Shown here: in pieces, positions 17,054 to 26,630 of the stretch | Layout of the letters: every line of letters starts with the position of its first letter | Numbering within the stretch: position 1 is the first letter of the stretch | Program-made: the position numbers and the translations under genes | NCBI RefSeq assembly: GCF_030433715.1 | Contig: NZ_JAROCC010000004.1 | Span: forward strand, 215,657-279,656 | DNA: 64,000 bases | Source of the DNA: Sporosarcina highlanderae | GTDB lineage: Bacteria > Bacillota > Bacilli > Bacillales_A > Planococcaceae | Direction: 5' to 3' | Notes under the pieces: generated by a model | What the model was told of the DNA's origin: nothing | What the model saw: only the letters and a program-made list of their open reading frames with translations | The model's database searches: none

Positions 17054-18034
17054 GTTGAATACGCTCGTGCTATGCAATGGTTGAAGTCTTGCTTTCGGGT
17101 CGATGAACGCTTTGGCGTGGTTGACGGCAGTTGGCGCTTCCCCTAATCCGACAGCAATTAGTTTCACTTTTCCATCGTAGCTTGTTACGTCACCAGCAGC
17201 GTAGATTCCTTCAATATTCGTTTCCATTCTCGAGTTGACAAGGATGGAATTCCGATCCATATCAAGTCCCCACTCTTTGATTGCACCAAGTGAGGAGATA
17301 TTTCCGTAATTGACGATTACATGATCGACCGTCAATGTTTCTTCCTGACCATCCTTTTGAGCAAGTATTACTTCCTTTACATTACCGTTTTCTCCAACGA
17401 TGGATTTGACTGCACGGGAAGTAAGTACATTCACTTTTGAAGACATCAGTTGGTTGACGCTCGTTTCATGAGCGGTAAACCGTTCACGTCTATGGACAAG
17501 CGACACATTCGAAGCGATATCTTCAAGCATTAACGCCCAATCCACCGCTGAATCCCCGCCGCCGCAAATAAGTACTTCTTTATCTTTGAAGATAGATAGG
17601 TCTTTGATGCCGTAATGCAATGTGCTGCCCTCAAAGTCACTTTCTTCCGGCAAACCGATTTTACGCGGTTGGAAAGCGCCAATCCCGGCTGTTAGAAGAA
17701 TTGTACGAGTTAAATGAGTGCCTTTATCTGTCTTAAGGATGAAATGATCTCCATCACGTGTGGCGGAAATCGCAGTTTCTCCAAGAAGAATTTCAGGCTT
17801 AGCATAATGCGCTTGTGTGACAAGATTCGCTACAAGGTCCTTGGCTAAGATTTTTGGAAAACCACCGACATCATAAATATATTTGTCCGGATAAAGTTCG
17901 ACAAGCTGTCCACCAAGTTGAGGAAGGCTATCGATGATTTTAACGGACATTTCCCGCATGCCAGCATAAAATGAAGCAAATAGTCCCGTAGGTCCCCCGC
18001 CTATGATTGTAATATCGACAATTTCATTGTTCAT
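17051..18034 (-). CDS. ferredoxin/flavodoxin-NADP reductase, YumC type
   Basis: A 327-residue flavoprotein resembling thioredoxin reductase but without the CxxC active site, which defines the YumC/Fnr2 class. An FAD dinucleotide fold is at the N-terminus (IIGGGPTGLFASFYAG, residues 10-25), an NADPH fold in the middle (VLICGGGDSAVDWAL, about 155-169, followed by VHRRERF, whose arginines suit NADPH), and a C-terminal FAD site (GIYAAGDVTSYDGKVKLIAVGLGEA). It supplies reduced ferredoxin, flavodoxin or bacillithiol-linked partners. Monocistronic. Confidence 0.92.
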   Translation of the reverse strand: MNNEIVDITIIGGGPTGLFASFYAGMREMSVKIIDSLPQLGGQLVELYPDKYIYDVGGFPKILAKDLVANLVTQAHYAKPEILLGETAISATRDGDHFILKTDKGTHLTRTILLTAGIGAFQPRKIGLPEESDFEGSTLHYGIKDLSIFKDKEVLICGGGDSAVDWALMLEDIASNVSLVHRRERFTAHETSVNQLMSSKVNVLTSRAVKSIVGENGNVKEVILAQKDGQEETLTVDHVIVNYGNISSLGAIKEWGLDMDRNSILVNSRMETNIEGIYAAGDVTSYDGKVKLIAVGLGEAPTAVNHAKAFIDPKARLQPLHSTSVFN

Positions 18035-18153
18035 CTATAAACACTCCAATTTTCTTTGACTTAGGATGATTACGAAAACGGTTTATGGTGTATCCCTCAC
18101 TTATCTACTCTACACATTATCTACTATTTTTCAAATAAATTCACGTAATGTGT

Positions 18154-18444
18154 TTAGTATTCTTCCGTCAGATGCTCTTCACAGAAGGTGGCAATTACGT
18201 CTTCTTCATCCTCTTCAAGTGCAAAGTCAAGTACCTCATCAGTTGCACGATTAAACAGATTATAGGAAACAACTTTTCCTTGATCTCCCTCTGTTGCATA
18301 GATGACCCTTATACCAGTACCCTGCTCTGAATACAGCTCATCTTCCTCATCGAATTTAACATAGATGCGGAACTCAAAACGTTTTCCCGATAGTATCCCT
18401 GTAGGATCAATCAGTTCTCCCATACTGTATTCAATTATTTCCAT
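18154..18444 (-). CDS. DUF6509-like acidic protein
   Basis: A 96-residue soluble, acidic protein (FALEEDEEDVIATFCEEHL at the end). The pattern DPTGILSGKRFEFRIYVKFDEEDELYSEQG resembles the DUF6509 family as I remember it. The ATG at 18444 follows AAGGGTG; an in-frame GTG three codons upstream overlaps that site. Function unknown; it is a single gene. Confidence 0.6.
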   Translation of the reverse strand: MEIIEYSMGELIDPTGILSGKRFEFRIYVKFDEEDELYSEQGTGIRVIYATEGDQGKVVSYNLFNRATDEVLDFALEEDEEDVIATFCEEHLTEEY

Positions 18445-18627
18445 CTCGCTCACCCTTACATTTTATTTATGCTCTTATTTTACAACAAACTGGAAGGAAG
18501 AGTTCATTTATTGTCTTTTCAATTAAAAAATCCTTGGTTAACAATTTTTCTTTTGCATTTTCTGATTGATTGATGAACAATGAAGATAGTGAATAAATTT
18601 TCACATTAAACAGACGGGGGTATGATG

Positions 18628-20325
18628 ATGCTGAAATTTGAAGAGTACCAATACACAAGGCCAGACATGCAAAGGATTAAAAGTGAATTCAATGAGTTGC
18701 TTGAACATTTCCGTTCTGCAAATTCATTTGAAGAACAAAATGAAGTTATTGAAAAGCTAAATGCAATTGGAAGTAATTATTCAACGCACGCTAACCTAGC
18801 GTATATTCGCTCATCCATCAACACGAATGATGAATTCTATCAAAAGGAACGCGAATTTTTCGATGAAATCGGACCGGAATTCCAGGAGCTTGGGACTGCC
18901 TTCTACAAAGAATTGGTCGTCACACCTTTTCGTAAGCAACTTGAAGAGAAATGGGGCTCGCAATTATTTGCATTGGCAGATAATGCAATCAAATCCTTCT
19001 CGCCTGAAGTCCTTCCATTACTTCAAAAAGAAAATAAGCTGACTACTGAATATGCCAAACTTGTTGCGTCTGCTCAAATTGAGTTCGACGGCAAAACTTT
19101 GACGCTTGCACAGATGGGTCCTTACGCTGAATCCACTGATCGCGATGTAAGGAAAAAAGCAATGACCGCTTCCTATTCTTTCTACTCTGAAAATGGCGAA
19201 GCGTTTGACCGTATTTACGATGATCTCGTTAAAGTCAGACATGAAATCGCGACGAAACTTGGATTCGATAACTTTGTAGAATTAGGGTATGCGCGCATGA
19301 ACAGGATTGGTTATAATGCCGAAATGGTAAAGAATTTCCGCGACCAAGTCCGTGATTATATCGTTCCTCTTGCTACAATATTATACAAACGCCAAGCGGA
19401 GCGCATTGGTGTAGAAGAATTGAAGTTTTACGATCAATCCCTAAACTTCCTCAGTGGAAACGCTACACCTAAAGGAACACCCGAGTGGATTATTGAAAAC
19501 GGTAAAAAAATGTATGAAGAGCTTTCACCTGAAACAAATGAATTTTTCAAGTATATGACAGACAAGCATCTTCTTGACCTTGAAGCGAAGAAAGGGAAAG
19601 AAACGGGCGGCTACTGCACATTCATCGACGACTATGATTCGCCATTTATCTTTTCGAATTTTAATGGAACATCAGGTGACATCGATGTGCTGACTCATGA
19701 AGCGGGACATGCTTTCCAAGTATATTCCAGCCGAAATATTGGTATTCCGGAATACGTTTGGCCGACACATGAAGGTGCCGAAATCCATTCAATGAGTATG
19801 GAATTCTTCACATGGCCTTGGATGGAATTGTTCTTTGAAGATGAAACGGAAAAGTACAAGTTCGCTCACTTAAGCAGCGGATTGCTATTTTTACCGTACG
19901 GAGTCGCAGTAGACGAATTCCAGCATCTTGTTTATGAAAACCCTGAAATGACACCTGAAGAGCGCAATGCTGCATGGAAAAAGCTTGAGAAAACGTACTT
20001 GCCAATGCGGGATTATGATGGCAATCCATATCTTGAAGCTGGATCCATATGGCAACGCCAATCGCATATTTACGAAGCACCATTCTATTACATCGATTAT
20101 ACATTGGCCCAAATCTGCGCGTTCCAATTTTGGAAGCGTTCGTTTGAGAACCGTGAAGAAGCGTGGAATGATTACTTGCACCTTTGCAAATTGGGTGGAT
20201 CGAAAAAGTTCACTGAGCTTGTAGCGGAAGCTAACCTCATTTCACCGTTTGAAGATGGCTGTGTTGAATCGGTAGTAGGCTCTATCGAAGCTTGGCTCAA
20301 CTCGGTTGATGACAAAGCATTATAA
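18628..20325 (+). CDS. M3-family oligoendopeptidase, PepF-like
   Basis: A 565-residue zinc peptidase. The M3 signature DVLTHEAGHAFQVYSS (HExGH, near residues 352-367) and a downstream Glu helix (HEGAEIHSMSMEFFTWPW) provide the zinc ligands and catalytic Glu. The protein is nearly all helical, as expected for M3 enzymes that degrade oligopeptides in the cytosol. GGGGG precedes three successive ATGs (18622, 18625, 18628); the last has the best spacing. A terminator follows. Confidence 0.9.
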   Translation: MLKFEEYQYTRPDMQRIKSEFNELLEHFRSANSFEEQNEVIEKLNAIGSNYSTHANLAYIRSSINTNDEFYQKEREFFDEIGPEFQELGTAFYKELVVTPFRKQLEEKWGSQLFALADNAIKSFSPEVLPLLQKENKLTTEYAKLVASAQIEFDGKTLTLAQMGPYAESTDRDVRKKAMTASYSFYSENGEAFDRIYDDLVKVRHEIATKLGFDNFVELGYARMNRIGYNAEMVKNFRDQVRDYIVPLATILYKRQAERIGVEELKFYDQSLNFLSGNATPKGTPEWIIENGKKMYEELSPETNEFFKYMTDKHLLDLEAKKGKETGGYCTFIDDYDSPFIFSNFNGTSGDIDVLTHEAGHAFQVYSSRNIGIPEYVWPTHEGAEIHSMSMEFFTWPWMELFFEDETEKYKFAHLSSGLLFLPYGVAVDEFQHLVYENPEMTPEERNAAWKKLEKTYLPMRDYDGNPYLEAGSIWQRQSHIYEAPFYYIDYTLAQICAFQFWKRSFENREEAWNDYLHLCKLGGSKKFTELVAEANLISPFEDGCVESVVGSIEAWLNSVDDKAL

Positions 20326-20336
20326 ATGAAGACAAC

Positions 20337-20371
20337 AAAGGGCTGCCTTTTTACTTGGCAGCCCTTTAAGT
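20337..20371. terminator. terminator between convergent pepF-like gene and fhs
   Basis: AAAGGGCTGCC / GGCAGCCCTTT around a nine-base T-rich loop. Confidence 0.82.
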
Positions 20372-20374
20372 TTT

Positions 20375-22054
20375 TTACATTAATCCCACTGCATTCCCGT
20401 TTTCATCGATATCCATATGAAGTGCGGCAGGTGTTTTCGGTAAGCCAGGCATTGTCATAATATCGCCTGTTAAGCAAACAAGGAATCCGGCTCCTAATTT
20501 TGGAATGATTTCACGAATCGTAATCGTGAAGTCTTCAGGTCTTCCAAGTTTTTTAGGATCATCCGAAAATGAGTATTGAGTTTTCGCCATGCAAACAGGA
20601 AGGATATCCCAACCGTTTTGCTCGATTTGTAAAAGATCCTTTCTTGCCTTATCCGTCAAGACAATTCCTTTACCGCCGTAAACTTTTGTAACGATTGTCG
20701 TGATTTTCTCAATGACAGATTGTTCAACATCGTAAAGTGGTGCAAAGTCATTTGGCTCATCTAACAGCTCCAAAACTTGCTTCGCTAAGTCTAATCCGCC
20801 TTCGCCTCCACGGCCCCATACATCTGTCAATGCCGCACGGACACCATTTTCCTTACACCATTTCAGTACATAATCAAGTTCAGCTGATGAATCTGTTATG
20901 AACCGATTCAAAGCGACTACTGGATGAACACCGAAAGCCCTGACTGTTTCCAAATGCTTCTCCAAGTTGACGATTCCATCCATGACAGCTTGGACATTTT
21001 CTGCACCAAGATCCGTTTTCTTCACTCCGCCATGCATTTTCAATGCACGGATTGTTGTTACAACTACGACAGCATCCGGTGCAAATCCGCCTTTTCGTGC
21101 TTTGATGTCCATAAACTTCTCAGCACCTAAATCGGATCCGAAGCCCGCTTCTGTTACAACAACATCTGCAAGCTTCCTTGCTGTGTTTGTAGCCATCAAT
21201 GAGTTACAACCATGTGCAATATTCGCAAATGGCCCTCCGTGGATTAAGGCAGGTGTTCCTTCGATTGTTTGGACGAGATTCGGTTTGAATGCTTCCTTCA
21301 ACAACAACGTAAGAGCACCCTCTATTCCAAGGTCCCTTACCGTTACTGCCTCTTTTTCATACGTATATCCAATCACCATTTGCGAGAGACGTTCTTTCAA
21401 ATCCTGCAGGCTCGTAGCCAAACAGAATACAGCCATAATTTCAGAAGCTACTGTAATATCAAATCCGTCTTCCCTCGGAATTCCTTGACCGGGACCGCCG
21501 AGGCCAATTGTAATATGTCTCAATGCACGATCATTCATATCCAGTGCGCGTTTCCAAGTGATCCTTCTTGGATCTATCCCTAAGACATTCCCTTGGTGAA
21601 TGTGATTATCTATCATTGCACTAAGCGCATTATTTGCTGTTGTAATCGCATGGATATCCCCATTGAAATGTAGGTTAATTTCCTCCATTGGCAAAACTTG
21701 AGCATACCCGCCCCCTGCGGCGCCGCCTTTTACCCCCATGACAGGTCCAAGTGATGGCTCCCGCAAAGCAATCATTGACTTCTCACCCAATCTTGACAAT
21801 GCATCAGCTAAGCCTACAGTCACAGTGGATTTTCCTTCTCCCGCTGGTGTCGGACTTGTTGCCGTCACTAGAACAACCTTTCCATATGATTGGGAAACAG
21901 GCAATTTGCTCACATCAATTTTCGCTTTATAGCGGCCATAAGGTTCTACTGCCTCTTCAGGAATACCCGCATTTTGCGCAATTTCTAAAATAGGTTTCAT
22001 GACTGCTGCGTTTGCTATTGCTAAATCTGTTAATGGTTTTGCTTTTTCCGTCAA
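20375..22054 (-). CDS. fhs: formate-tetrahydrofolate ligase
   Basis: Makes 10-formyltetrahydrofolate from formate, ATP and tetrahydrofolate. The 559-residue enzyme has the ATP loop [12 protein letters not shown] (near residues 66-77) and the family blocks [24 protein letters not shown] and [13 protein letters not shown] at the C-terminus. Length matches the roughly 560-residue monofunctional enzymes. The start is TTG at 22054 (MTEKAKPL), preceded by GGTTGGGG; no ATG is available nearby. A TATACT -10 lies near 22087 on the minus strand. Confidence 0.96.
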   Translation of the reverse strand: MTEKAKPLTDLAIANAAVMKPILEIAQNAGIPEEAVEPYGRYKAKIDVSKLPVSQSYGKVVLVTATSPTPAGEGKSTVTVGLADALSRLGEKSMIALREPSLGPVMGVKGGAAGGGYAQVLPMEEINLHFNGDIHAITTANNALSAMIDNHIHQGNVLGIDPRRITWKRALDMNDRALRHITIGLGGPGQGIPREDGFDITVASEIMAVFCLATSLQDLKERLSQMVIGYTYEKEAVTVRDLGIEGALTLLLKEAFKPNLVQTIEGTPALIHGGPFANIAHGCNSLMATNTARKLADVVVTEAGFGSDLGAEKFMDIKARKGGFAPDAVVVVTTIRALKMHGGVKKTDLGAENVQAVMDGIVNLEKHLETVRAFGVHPVVALNRFITDSSAELDYVLKWCKENGVRAALTDVWGRGGEGGLDLAKQVLELLDEPNDFAPLYDVEQSVIEKITTIVTKVYGGKGIVLTDKARKDLLQIEQNGWDILPVCMAKTQYSFSDDPKKLGRPEDFTITIREIIPKLGAGFLVCLTGDIMTMPGLPKTPAALHMDIDENGNAVGLM

Positions 22055-22216
22055 AATGACCCCAACCCTTCCCTTTTACTCTCAGTATAGTTTAAAAGAC
22101 GAACAATGACCCTCAAAAAAATCAACTTAATCATGACAATTGAAATATATTCTATTTATTTAATTGTCTGCAATTCTATCATACAACATTACTGTAATAT
22201 TTTCATTCGGATAATA

Positions 22217-22246
22217 AAAAACGCAAAGATGATTCTTTGCGTTTTA
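22217..22246 (-). terminator. terminator of the phosphoesterase gene
   Basis: On the minus strand AACGCAAAGA / TCTTTGCGTT with a four-base loop, then TTTTATT. Confidence 0.82.
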
Positions 22247-22254
22247 GTGTATGC

Positions 22255-23112
22255 TTATTTAGTTGAAAGTGACTTGAGCGTAACTACCACTATTTCAGGT
22301 TGATTGAATATCCTTATTGGGACAATACTATTCCCAAGACCTCGGCTAATGACCAGATGACTTCCACTCTTCTCATGAACGCCTGAAGTATATTCGGGAA
22401 ACCATCCTTGACCCGGAGCAACAAGGCCACCAAGCCCTGGGATTCTTATCTGACCGCCATGAGCATGGCCGCTAAAAACGAGATCGATATTTCGCTCTAC
22501 ATATCTATCCAATTCATACGGACGGTGCGCCAAGAGTAGTTTATACATTTCATTCGGGACATTCTTAAAAGCCTTACCTAAGGCCTCTTCTACAAACTGA
22601 TCCTCGGGTAAAACACTGGATAACGGATCCTCTATGCCTCCAATGGCAATTTTTTCTTCGTCGCCAATAAGTAGTGATTCATTTGATAAAACGTGTACGC
22701 CTAACTGGATTAGTTCTGACTTTATTAACTCGACATCATTCGTAGAAACTTCATGATTGCCTGTAACATAGAAAAAGGGTGCGACAAACTGAAGCTGTTT
22801 AATAATATTTAGGCTCTGTTCAAGATCATACCGATTTCCATCGATAAAATCTCCCGTGATAAATATTGCGTTTGGGGAAAGTAACTTAACTTTATTCACA
22901 AGTTCCGAGTTGTTATCTCCGAAAACCGAATCGTGAATATCCGATAATTGTACAATCCGATAATTATCAAAGTACTTTGGTATCCTCAAAGACTCTATTT
23001 CCAAAAAGGTGACCCCGATTGAGGAGTTTTCTTTATAAATATATAGGCCAACTAACATTATAAGTATAATAATAAGTAGAATTCCTTTTAATTTCCGGTG
23101 GCCCCTGTTCAT
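22255..23112 (-). CDS. membrane-anchored metallophosphoesterase (YkuE/YaeI-like)
   Basis: A 285-residue calcineurin-like phosphoesterase with an N-terminal transmembrane segment (residues 9-25). All metal-binding blocks are present: LSDIHD (about 55), ITGDFIDG (about 84), GNHE (about 117), LLAHRPY (about 197) and SGHAHGGQ (about 213). The GGLVAPGQGWFPEYTSGVH stretch after the last motif is typical of the YkuE/YaeI group. The natural substrate is uncertain; a lipid-linked or surface substrate is plausible from the anchor. It starts six bases after the XRE gene stops, probably as one transcript. Confidence 0.85.
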   Translation of the reverse strand: MNRGHRKLKGILLIIILIMLVGLYIYKENSSIGVTFLEIESLRIPKYFDNYRIVQLSDIHDSVFGDNNSELVNKVKLLSPNAIFITGDFIDGNRYDLEQSLNIIKQLQFVAPFFYVTGNHEVSTNDVELIKSELIQLGVHVLSNESLLIGDEEKIAIGGIEDPLSSVLPEDQFVEEALGKAFKNVPNEMYKLLLAHRPYELDRYVERNIDLVFSGHAHGGQIRIPGLGGLVAPGQGWFPEYTSGVHEKSGSHLVISRGLGNSIVPIRIFNQPEIVVVTLKSLSTK

Positions 23113-23118
23113 TAATCA

Positions 23119-23613
23119 TTAAATCCAACGTTTCTTTATTTTAGCGAGTTCCAGTAATTCTAATACATCCTTTTTAGGTAACTCCGTCAAAATTGTAAGT
23201 AGTTCACGCTCAGCCAAGCGTCTTCCCCTACCACTGCGGTATCGATCTTTATTCATCGCGTCAACTGAACTGTATAATTCTGTTAACTTTCCATCCTGTT
23301 CCTCTACACCATTACCAATACTTAAATTTTCACGTAATCGTTCATAGAGCATATCCACATTCGAAGAACTATTTGTCGTAAATGCACGGGATGTATTCGG
23401 GTCCCCTAAAATCAGTTCATCGGTTGAAATATTAAACCTGTCTGAAATCTTAGCAATCCAGGCGGCCGAGGGGGCATTCTTTCCTTTCTCCCAATCTTTA
23501 ATTCTACTCGCTGAAGTACCTATTGCCGCGCCAAAGGCCATCATCGATAAGCCTCTTTGCTCCCTTAGAGTCTTTAGTCTTATACCAAAGTCTTCTTTAC
23601 TCCAATCATTCAC
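23119..23613 (-). CDS. XRE-family regulator with C-terminal extension
   Basis: A 164-residue protein with a helix-turn-helix at residues 7-60 (RLKTLREQRGLSMMAFGAAIGTSASRIKDWEKGKNAPS) and an uncharacterised C-terminal helical region rich in Arg, Glu and Leu (RGRRLAERELLTILTELPKKDVLELLELAKIKKRW). I choose GTG 23613 because AGGAGGAGG precedes it at good spacing; the frame to 23667 lacks a site. Its target is unknown and the metallophosphoesterase follows in the same operon. Confidence 0.8.
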   Translation of the reverse strand: MNDWSKEDFGIRLKTLREQRGLSMMAFGAAIGTSASRIKDWEKGKNAPSAAWIAKISDRFNISTDELILGDPNTSRAFTTNSSSNVDMLYERLRENLSIGNGVEEQDGKLTELYSSVDAMNKDRYRSGRGRRLAERELLTILTELPKKDVLELLELAKIKKRWI

Positions 23614-23697
23614 GGTAATGCCTCCTCCTATATACTTATCTCTATGATATTTTCCAAGAGTCCCCATGTCAATATTAATTATTTTTCTATTAAATCT

Positions 23698-24183
23698 TTA
23701 ATAACCTGTACGCTGACGTGTATAATTTTTTTCATTCTTTTCTATATATGCATTAATTATTTCAGAATAAGAAAAACCGATTCTTGAAGCTATTGACCCA
23801 TAGTGAATCCATATACTTTTATAGTTTTCCATGGTCGGATCAAAGATGAAAGTTTGGATCGATGTAATCGTTTCGATAAAAATCTCCGTCAGTTCGCCAT
23901 TCACTTTGCCCTCTGGCCATTCATTCAGAACGTCGAAACCTTTTTCGATGCCAATTGATAAAATAAAATGGATTGAATCCACATATTCCTCTAAGATGAC
24001 ATCTCTTTCGGATGGACCTTTTGTGCTCCAGAATTTAAAACATCTTGTTTCGTTCGCTAATTCTGCAAGTTCCACTACAAGGGCAAGGCCTTTTTCTCGA
24101 AATACGTCTTTTTCTATTGCTTGATTTGTCTGTATGAAGTTATCTAATTCTCGTTGCATCGTAAACAAGGTTGAAAAGTTCAT
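23698..24183 (-). CDS. dimeric dUTP diphosphatase (all-alpha, MazG-like)
   Basis: A 161-residue all-helical dUTPase (dUTPase_2) that hydrolyses dUTP to dUMP to keep uracil out of DNA. Metal-binding blocks are LVVELAELANETRCFKFWS (near residues 34-52) and EEYVDSIHFILSIG (near 65-78), with the E..E and E..D ligands of the MazG fold. The N-terminal FTMQRELDNFI is also typical. The ATG at 24183 follows GGAGG. The sequence does not look phage-associated. Confidence 0.85.
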   Translation of the reverse strand: MNFSTLFTMQRELDNFIQTNQAIEKDVFREKGLALVVELAELANETRCFKFWSTKGPSERDVILEEYVDSIHFILSIGIEKGFDVLNEWPEGKVNGELTEIFIETITSIQTFIFDPTMENYKSIWIHYGSIASRIGFSYSEIINAYIEKNEKNYTRQRTGY

Positions 24184-24209
24184 TTAAATCCTCCAAAAAT
24201 AAATTATCT

Positions 24210-24235
24210 TGAAACCAAACTGAATCTCATCCGTA
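24210..24235 (+). promoter_or_regulatory. SigW-type promoter of ysdB
   Basis: TGAAAC (24210-24215), 16-bp spacer, CGTA (24232-24235), which matches the SigW -35/-10 consensus without mismatch. It is about 40 bases before the ysdB start, as expected for a SigW regulon member. Confidence 0.85.
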
Positions 24236-24276
24236 TAGGTATGAGACTATATCTAAATTTGTGAGGGGATGCTAGT

Positions 24277-24660
24277 ATGGCTTTGATAATACGTTTTGTC
24301 ATCATTGCATTCATCGTCTATCTATTCTACAGAGGCATTCGATATTTGATTGACCCTAAACGGAAACTGGACGAGGCGTATGAACAAGAACAATATTATT
24401 TTTATGATGATGTTAAAAATGTAAGGAAGAATTTCTTTATCACATATAAAGGTGCCCTCTTTGAAGGAGAAAAGTATTTAGGGACAACGGAAGATTCCTT
24501 TGAAGTCGTTTCAATCTTTGTCTGGGTGAAGGATGAAACAAAGCTACAAGGATTCTCTAAGGATGACTTCCACTTCTTATCTTCTGAAATCAATTCAAAT
24601 TATCCAAATGCTGTCATCAGCTGGAAAAATCCAATTGAAAAGTTAATGAAGGCCCGTTAA
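24277..24660 (+). CDS. ysdB: SigW-regulated membrane protein YsdB
   Basis: A 127-residue protein with one N-terminal helix (residues 4-20) and a soluble domain (YYFYDDVKNVRKNFFITYKGALFEGEKYLG, then a Ser/Asn-rich C-terminal part). Sequence and position next to ysdA and rplT match B. subtilis ysdB, a member of the SigW envelope-stress regulon, and the SigW-type promoter supports this. The molecular role is unknown. Confidence 0.85.
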   Translation: MALIIRFVIIAFIVYLFYRGIRYLIDPKRKLDEAYEQEQYYFYDDVKNVRKNFFITYKGALFEGEKYLGTTEDSFEVVSIFVWVKDETKLQGFSKDDFHFLSSEINSNYPNAVISWKNPIEKLMKAR

Positions 24661-24681
24661 GTATTGACGGGCTTTTTTTCA
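24651..24681 (+). terminator. ysdB terminator
   Basis: GCCCGT / ACGGGC with a nine-base loop and a TTTTTTT run, overlapping the stop codon. Confidence 0.82.
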
Positions 24682-24686
24682 TTATT

Positions 24687-24986
24687 TCAAGAGAATTTAC
24701 TTCGTCCTATTCCAAATAGATCGATGCCCAAGCTGTAAACGATGATGCTTATGTAGATAATCGCTAATACTAGAAATCCGATGCGAAATGTTGTATGTCT
24801 TGTTTTGTGATTAAATACCATCATCCCAATATACGCACCAATGCCTCCCCCGACAAATGCCAACAGCCAAAGGTTCTTCTCTGGAATTCTTCTTCCTTTT
24901 CTTTTCGCCTGCCTCTTATCATAACCCATTGCTGCAAATGTCCATATGGATAGGAAGACAATCCAACTAATTATCACTGTTTGCAT
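24687..24986 (-). CDS. ysdA: DUF1294 membrane protein YsdA
   Basis: A 99-residue membrane protein of DUF1294: residues 19-50 carry AAMGYDKRQAKRKGRRIPEKNLWLLAFVGGGIGA and then FNHKTRHTTFRIGF, which are the family's conserved blocks. Helices are near 5-20, 42-58 and 70-90. Function is unknown. It lies just downstream of rplT, as in B. subtilis, but beyond the rplT terminator. GGGGAG precedes the ATG. Confidence 0.85.
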   Translation of the reverse strand: MQTVIISWIVFLSIWTFAAMGYDKRQAKRKGRRIPEKNLWLLAFVGGGIGAYIGMMVFNHKTRHTTFRIGFLVLAIIYISIIVYSLGIDLFGIGRSKFS

Positions 24987-25107
24987 CGATTCTCAACTCC
25001 CCTACCCCTATTCTACACTTTATTGAATAGACAAAGAAAGAAGAACTATAATTACTTTTATTTTTATTTTTCTATTACTTTTTGGTACTGTTCATTACTT
25101 TTCTATG

Positions 25108-25143
25108 TAAAAAAACCTCGCATCCGAAAATTCGGCACGAGGC
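25108..25143 (-). terminator. terminator of infC-rpmI-rplT
   Basis: On the minus strand CCTCGTGCCG pairs with CGGATGCGAGG (small internal mismatch), followed by TTTTTTT. Confidence 0.8.
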
Positions 25144-25161
25144 TTTGTAAGAATACATCGC

Positions 25162-25521
25162 TTATTTTGCGACAGAGTTTTTAGCTGTTTCTGCAAGTTT
25201 TGCAAATGCTTGAGCATCTGTTACTGCAAGGTCAGCAAGCATTTTGCGGTTCACTTCGATGCCAGCCACTTTAAGACCGTGCATCAATGTGCTGTATGAA
25301 AGACCATTCATACGTGCTGCCGCGTTGATACGTGTGATCCATAGTTTACGGAAATCACGTTTTTTCTGACGGCGGTCACGGTATGCATAGTTGAATGATT
25401 TCATGACCTGTTGGTTTGCTACTTTGTAAAGTCTATGTTTTGAACCAAAATAACCTTTGGCTAATTTCAATACTCGATTACGGCGCTTGCGCGTCACTGT
25501 TCCACCTTTTACGCGTGGCAT
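25162..25521 (-). CDS. rplT: 50S ribosomal protein L20
   Basis: A 119-residue basic protein, the usual length of L20. The start [25 protein letters not shown] and the block [24 protein letters not shown] are diagnostic. L20 binds 23S rRNA early in 50S assembly and, in B. subtilis, represses its own operon by binding the infC leader. Last gene of infC-rpmI-rplT, with AGGAGG before the ATG. Confidence 0.98.
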   Translation of the reverse strand: MPRVKGGTVTRKRRNRVLKLAKGYFGSKHRLYKVANQQVMKSFNYAYRDRRQKKRDFRKLWITRINAAARMNGLSYSTLMHGLKVAGIEVNRKMLADLAVTDAQAFAKLAETAKNSVAK

Positions 25522-25570
25522 AGTTCATTACCTCCTGCTATTCCTAAAGAATGTTTTAATTGTTCAAAGC

Positions 25571-25771
25571 TTATTTCATGTATGTGATCATTTCACGGAT
25601 ACGTTTGTAGTCGCCTGAAGAAACAAGTGAAGCTTTGCGCAAGTGGCGTTTCGCTTTTGTAGACTTGTTGGCAAAAAGGTGACTTGTGTAAGCACGGCCG
25701 CGTTTCACTTTACCAGTCGCAGTTTTTTTGAAACGTTTCGCGGATCCGCGGTGAGTTTTCATTTTTGGCAT
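25571..25771 (-). CDS. rpmI: 50S ribosomal protein L35
   Basis: A 66-residue, strongly basic protein: [23 protein letters not shown] at the start and the [16 protein letters not shown] block are typical of L35. It lies between infC and rplT in the standard order. AGGAGG precedes the ATG. Confidence 0.98.
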   Translation of the reverse strand: MPKMKTHRGSAKRFKKTATGKVKRGRAYTSHLFANKSTKAKRHLRKASLVSSGDYKRIREMITYMK

Positions 25772-25797
25772 GATCTGTTCCTCCTAAATCGTTCGCG

Positions 25798-26316
25798 TTA
25801 CTTTTTTTCGGCAGTCGGGGCAAGTATTAGGAACATGCTCCGGCCTTCCATTTTCGGCTTAACTTCAACCGTTGAGACTTCCTTGCATTCTTCTGCAAAA
25901 CGGTCCAAAACACGTTGCCCGATTTCCTTGTGCGTAATTGCACGACCACGGAATCGGATGGACGCTTTAACTTTGTCCCCTGCTTGCAGAAATTTGATAC
26001 CGTTGCGAAGTTTTGTTTGAAAATCATGCTCGTCAATTGTCGGGCTTAGGCGCACTTCTTTGACGTTGATGATTTTCTGGTTCTTTCTCACTTCACGTTC
26101 TTTCTTTTGTTGCTCAAACTTGAATTTACCGTAGTCCATTACACGGGCTACTGGTGGCTTTGCTGTTGGTGCGACTAGGACAAGGTCCAAATTTGCACGC
26201 GCTGCGATTTCAAGTGCCTCGTTGCGTGATTTGATTCCAAGCTGGTCACCATTGTGGTCAATAAGGCGAAGCTCGCGGGCACGGATGCCCTCGTTTACGT
26301 ACATGTCTTTGCTAAT
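25798..26316 (-). CDS. infC: translation initiation factor IF-3, AUU start
   Basis: A 172-residue IF-3 that binds the 30S subunit and checks the initiation codon. The protein begins [20 protein letters not shown], and its start is ATT at 26316, nine bases after GGAGG. A search restricted to ATG, GTG or TTG instead gives an extension reaching 26514 through the leader, or a start at the internal Met. Rare AUU starts are an established autoregulatory device of infC, since IF-3 itself discriminates against them. The N domain, linker ([21 protein letters not shown]) and C domain are complete. Confidence 0.95.
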   Translation of the reverse strand: MSKDMYVNEGIRARELRLIDHNGDQLGIKSRNEALEIAARANLDLVLVAPTAKPPVARVMDYGKFKFEQQKKEREVRKNQKIINVKEVRLSPTIDEHDFQTKLRNGIKFLQAGDKVKASIRFRGRAITHKEIGQRVLDRFAEECKEVSTVEVKPKMEGRSMFLILAPTAEKK

Positions 26317-26586
26317 AGTAATCCACCTCCGAATGTTGTCTCGCGAATACTCGGTTTGGGTACACCGTCCAGCATTCCGACGGTCCCATAGTTCATTCGT
26401 TTTATAAGAGCCGGACAATAAAAAAAGTAGACAAAAGTGACTTTTGTCTACCCGCTTATGTGTACGCGCAAATGTAAGCGCGGCACGTTCACTCATGTGC
26501 TGACCTGTCAACAACGTAATGCGTCGATCAGGTGAGAAGCGGGCAGCTCCTTCTTATACCACAAACTGTATTCATTAACCTTAATA
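26317..26586 (-). ncRNA. infC leader with attenuator (L20-leader type)
   Basis: About 265 transcribed bases lie between the promoter and infC. A strong hairpin at 26427-26451 (GTAGACAAAAG / CTTTTGTCTAC, three-base loop) followed by seven Ts forms a terminator about 100 bases before the start codon. This layout matches the B. subtilis L20 autoregulatory leader, in which L20 binding favours termination. The upstream fold that would form the antiterminator or L20 site was not derived in detail. Confidence 0.75.
26421..26451 (-). terminator. leader attenuator upstream of infC
   Basis: Perfect 11-bp stem with a TCA loop and a T7 tract, located inside the infC leader rather than after a gene. Confidence 0.85.
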
Positions 26587-26615
26587 AGTCTATCATCTTA
26601 TTTATTCATTGTCAA
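26587..26615 (-). promoter_or_regulatory. infC operon promoter
   Basis: TTGACA (26610-26615), 17-bp spacer, TAGACT (26587-26592): a near-consensus SigA promoter. Confidence 0.8.
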
Positions 26616-26630
26616 CAAGAAAATTAAACT

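Noticed and set aside
20967..21488. 173-codon ORF antisense to fhs
   Set aside because: Shadow of a strongly conserved gene; no site and biased composition.
26317..26514. N-terminal extension of IF-3, or a leader peptide
   Set aside because: The extension runs through the attenuator hairpin and does not resemble IF-3; the ATT start explains the gene.
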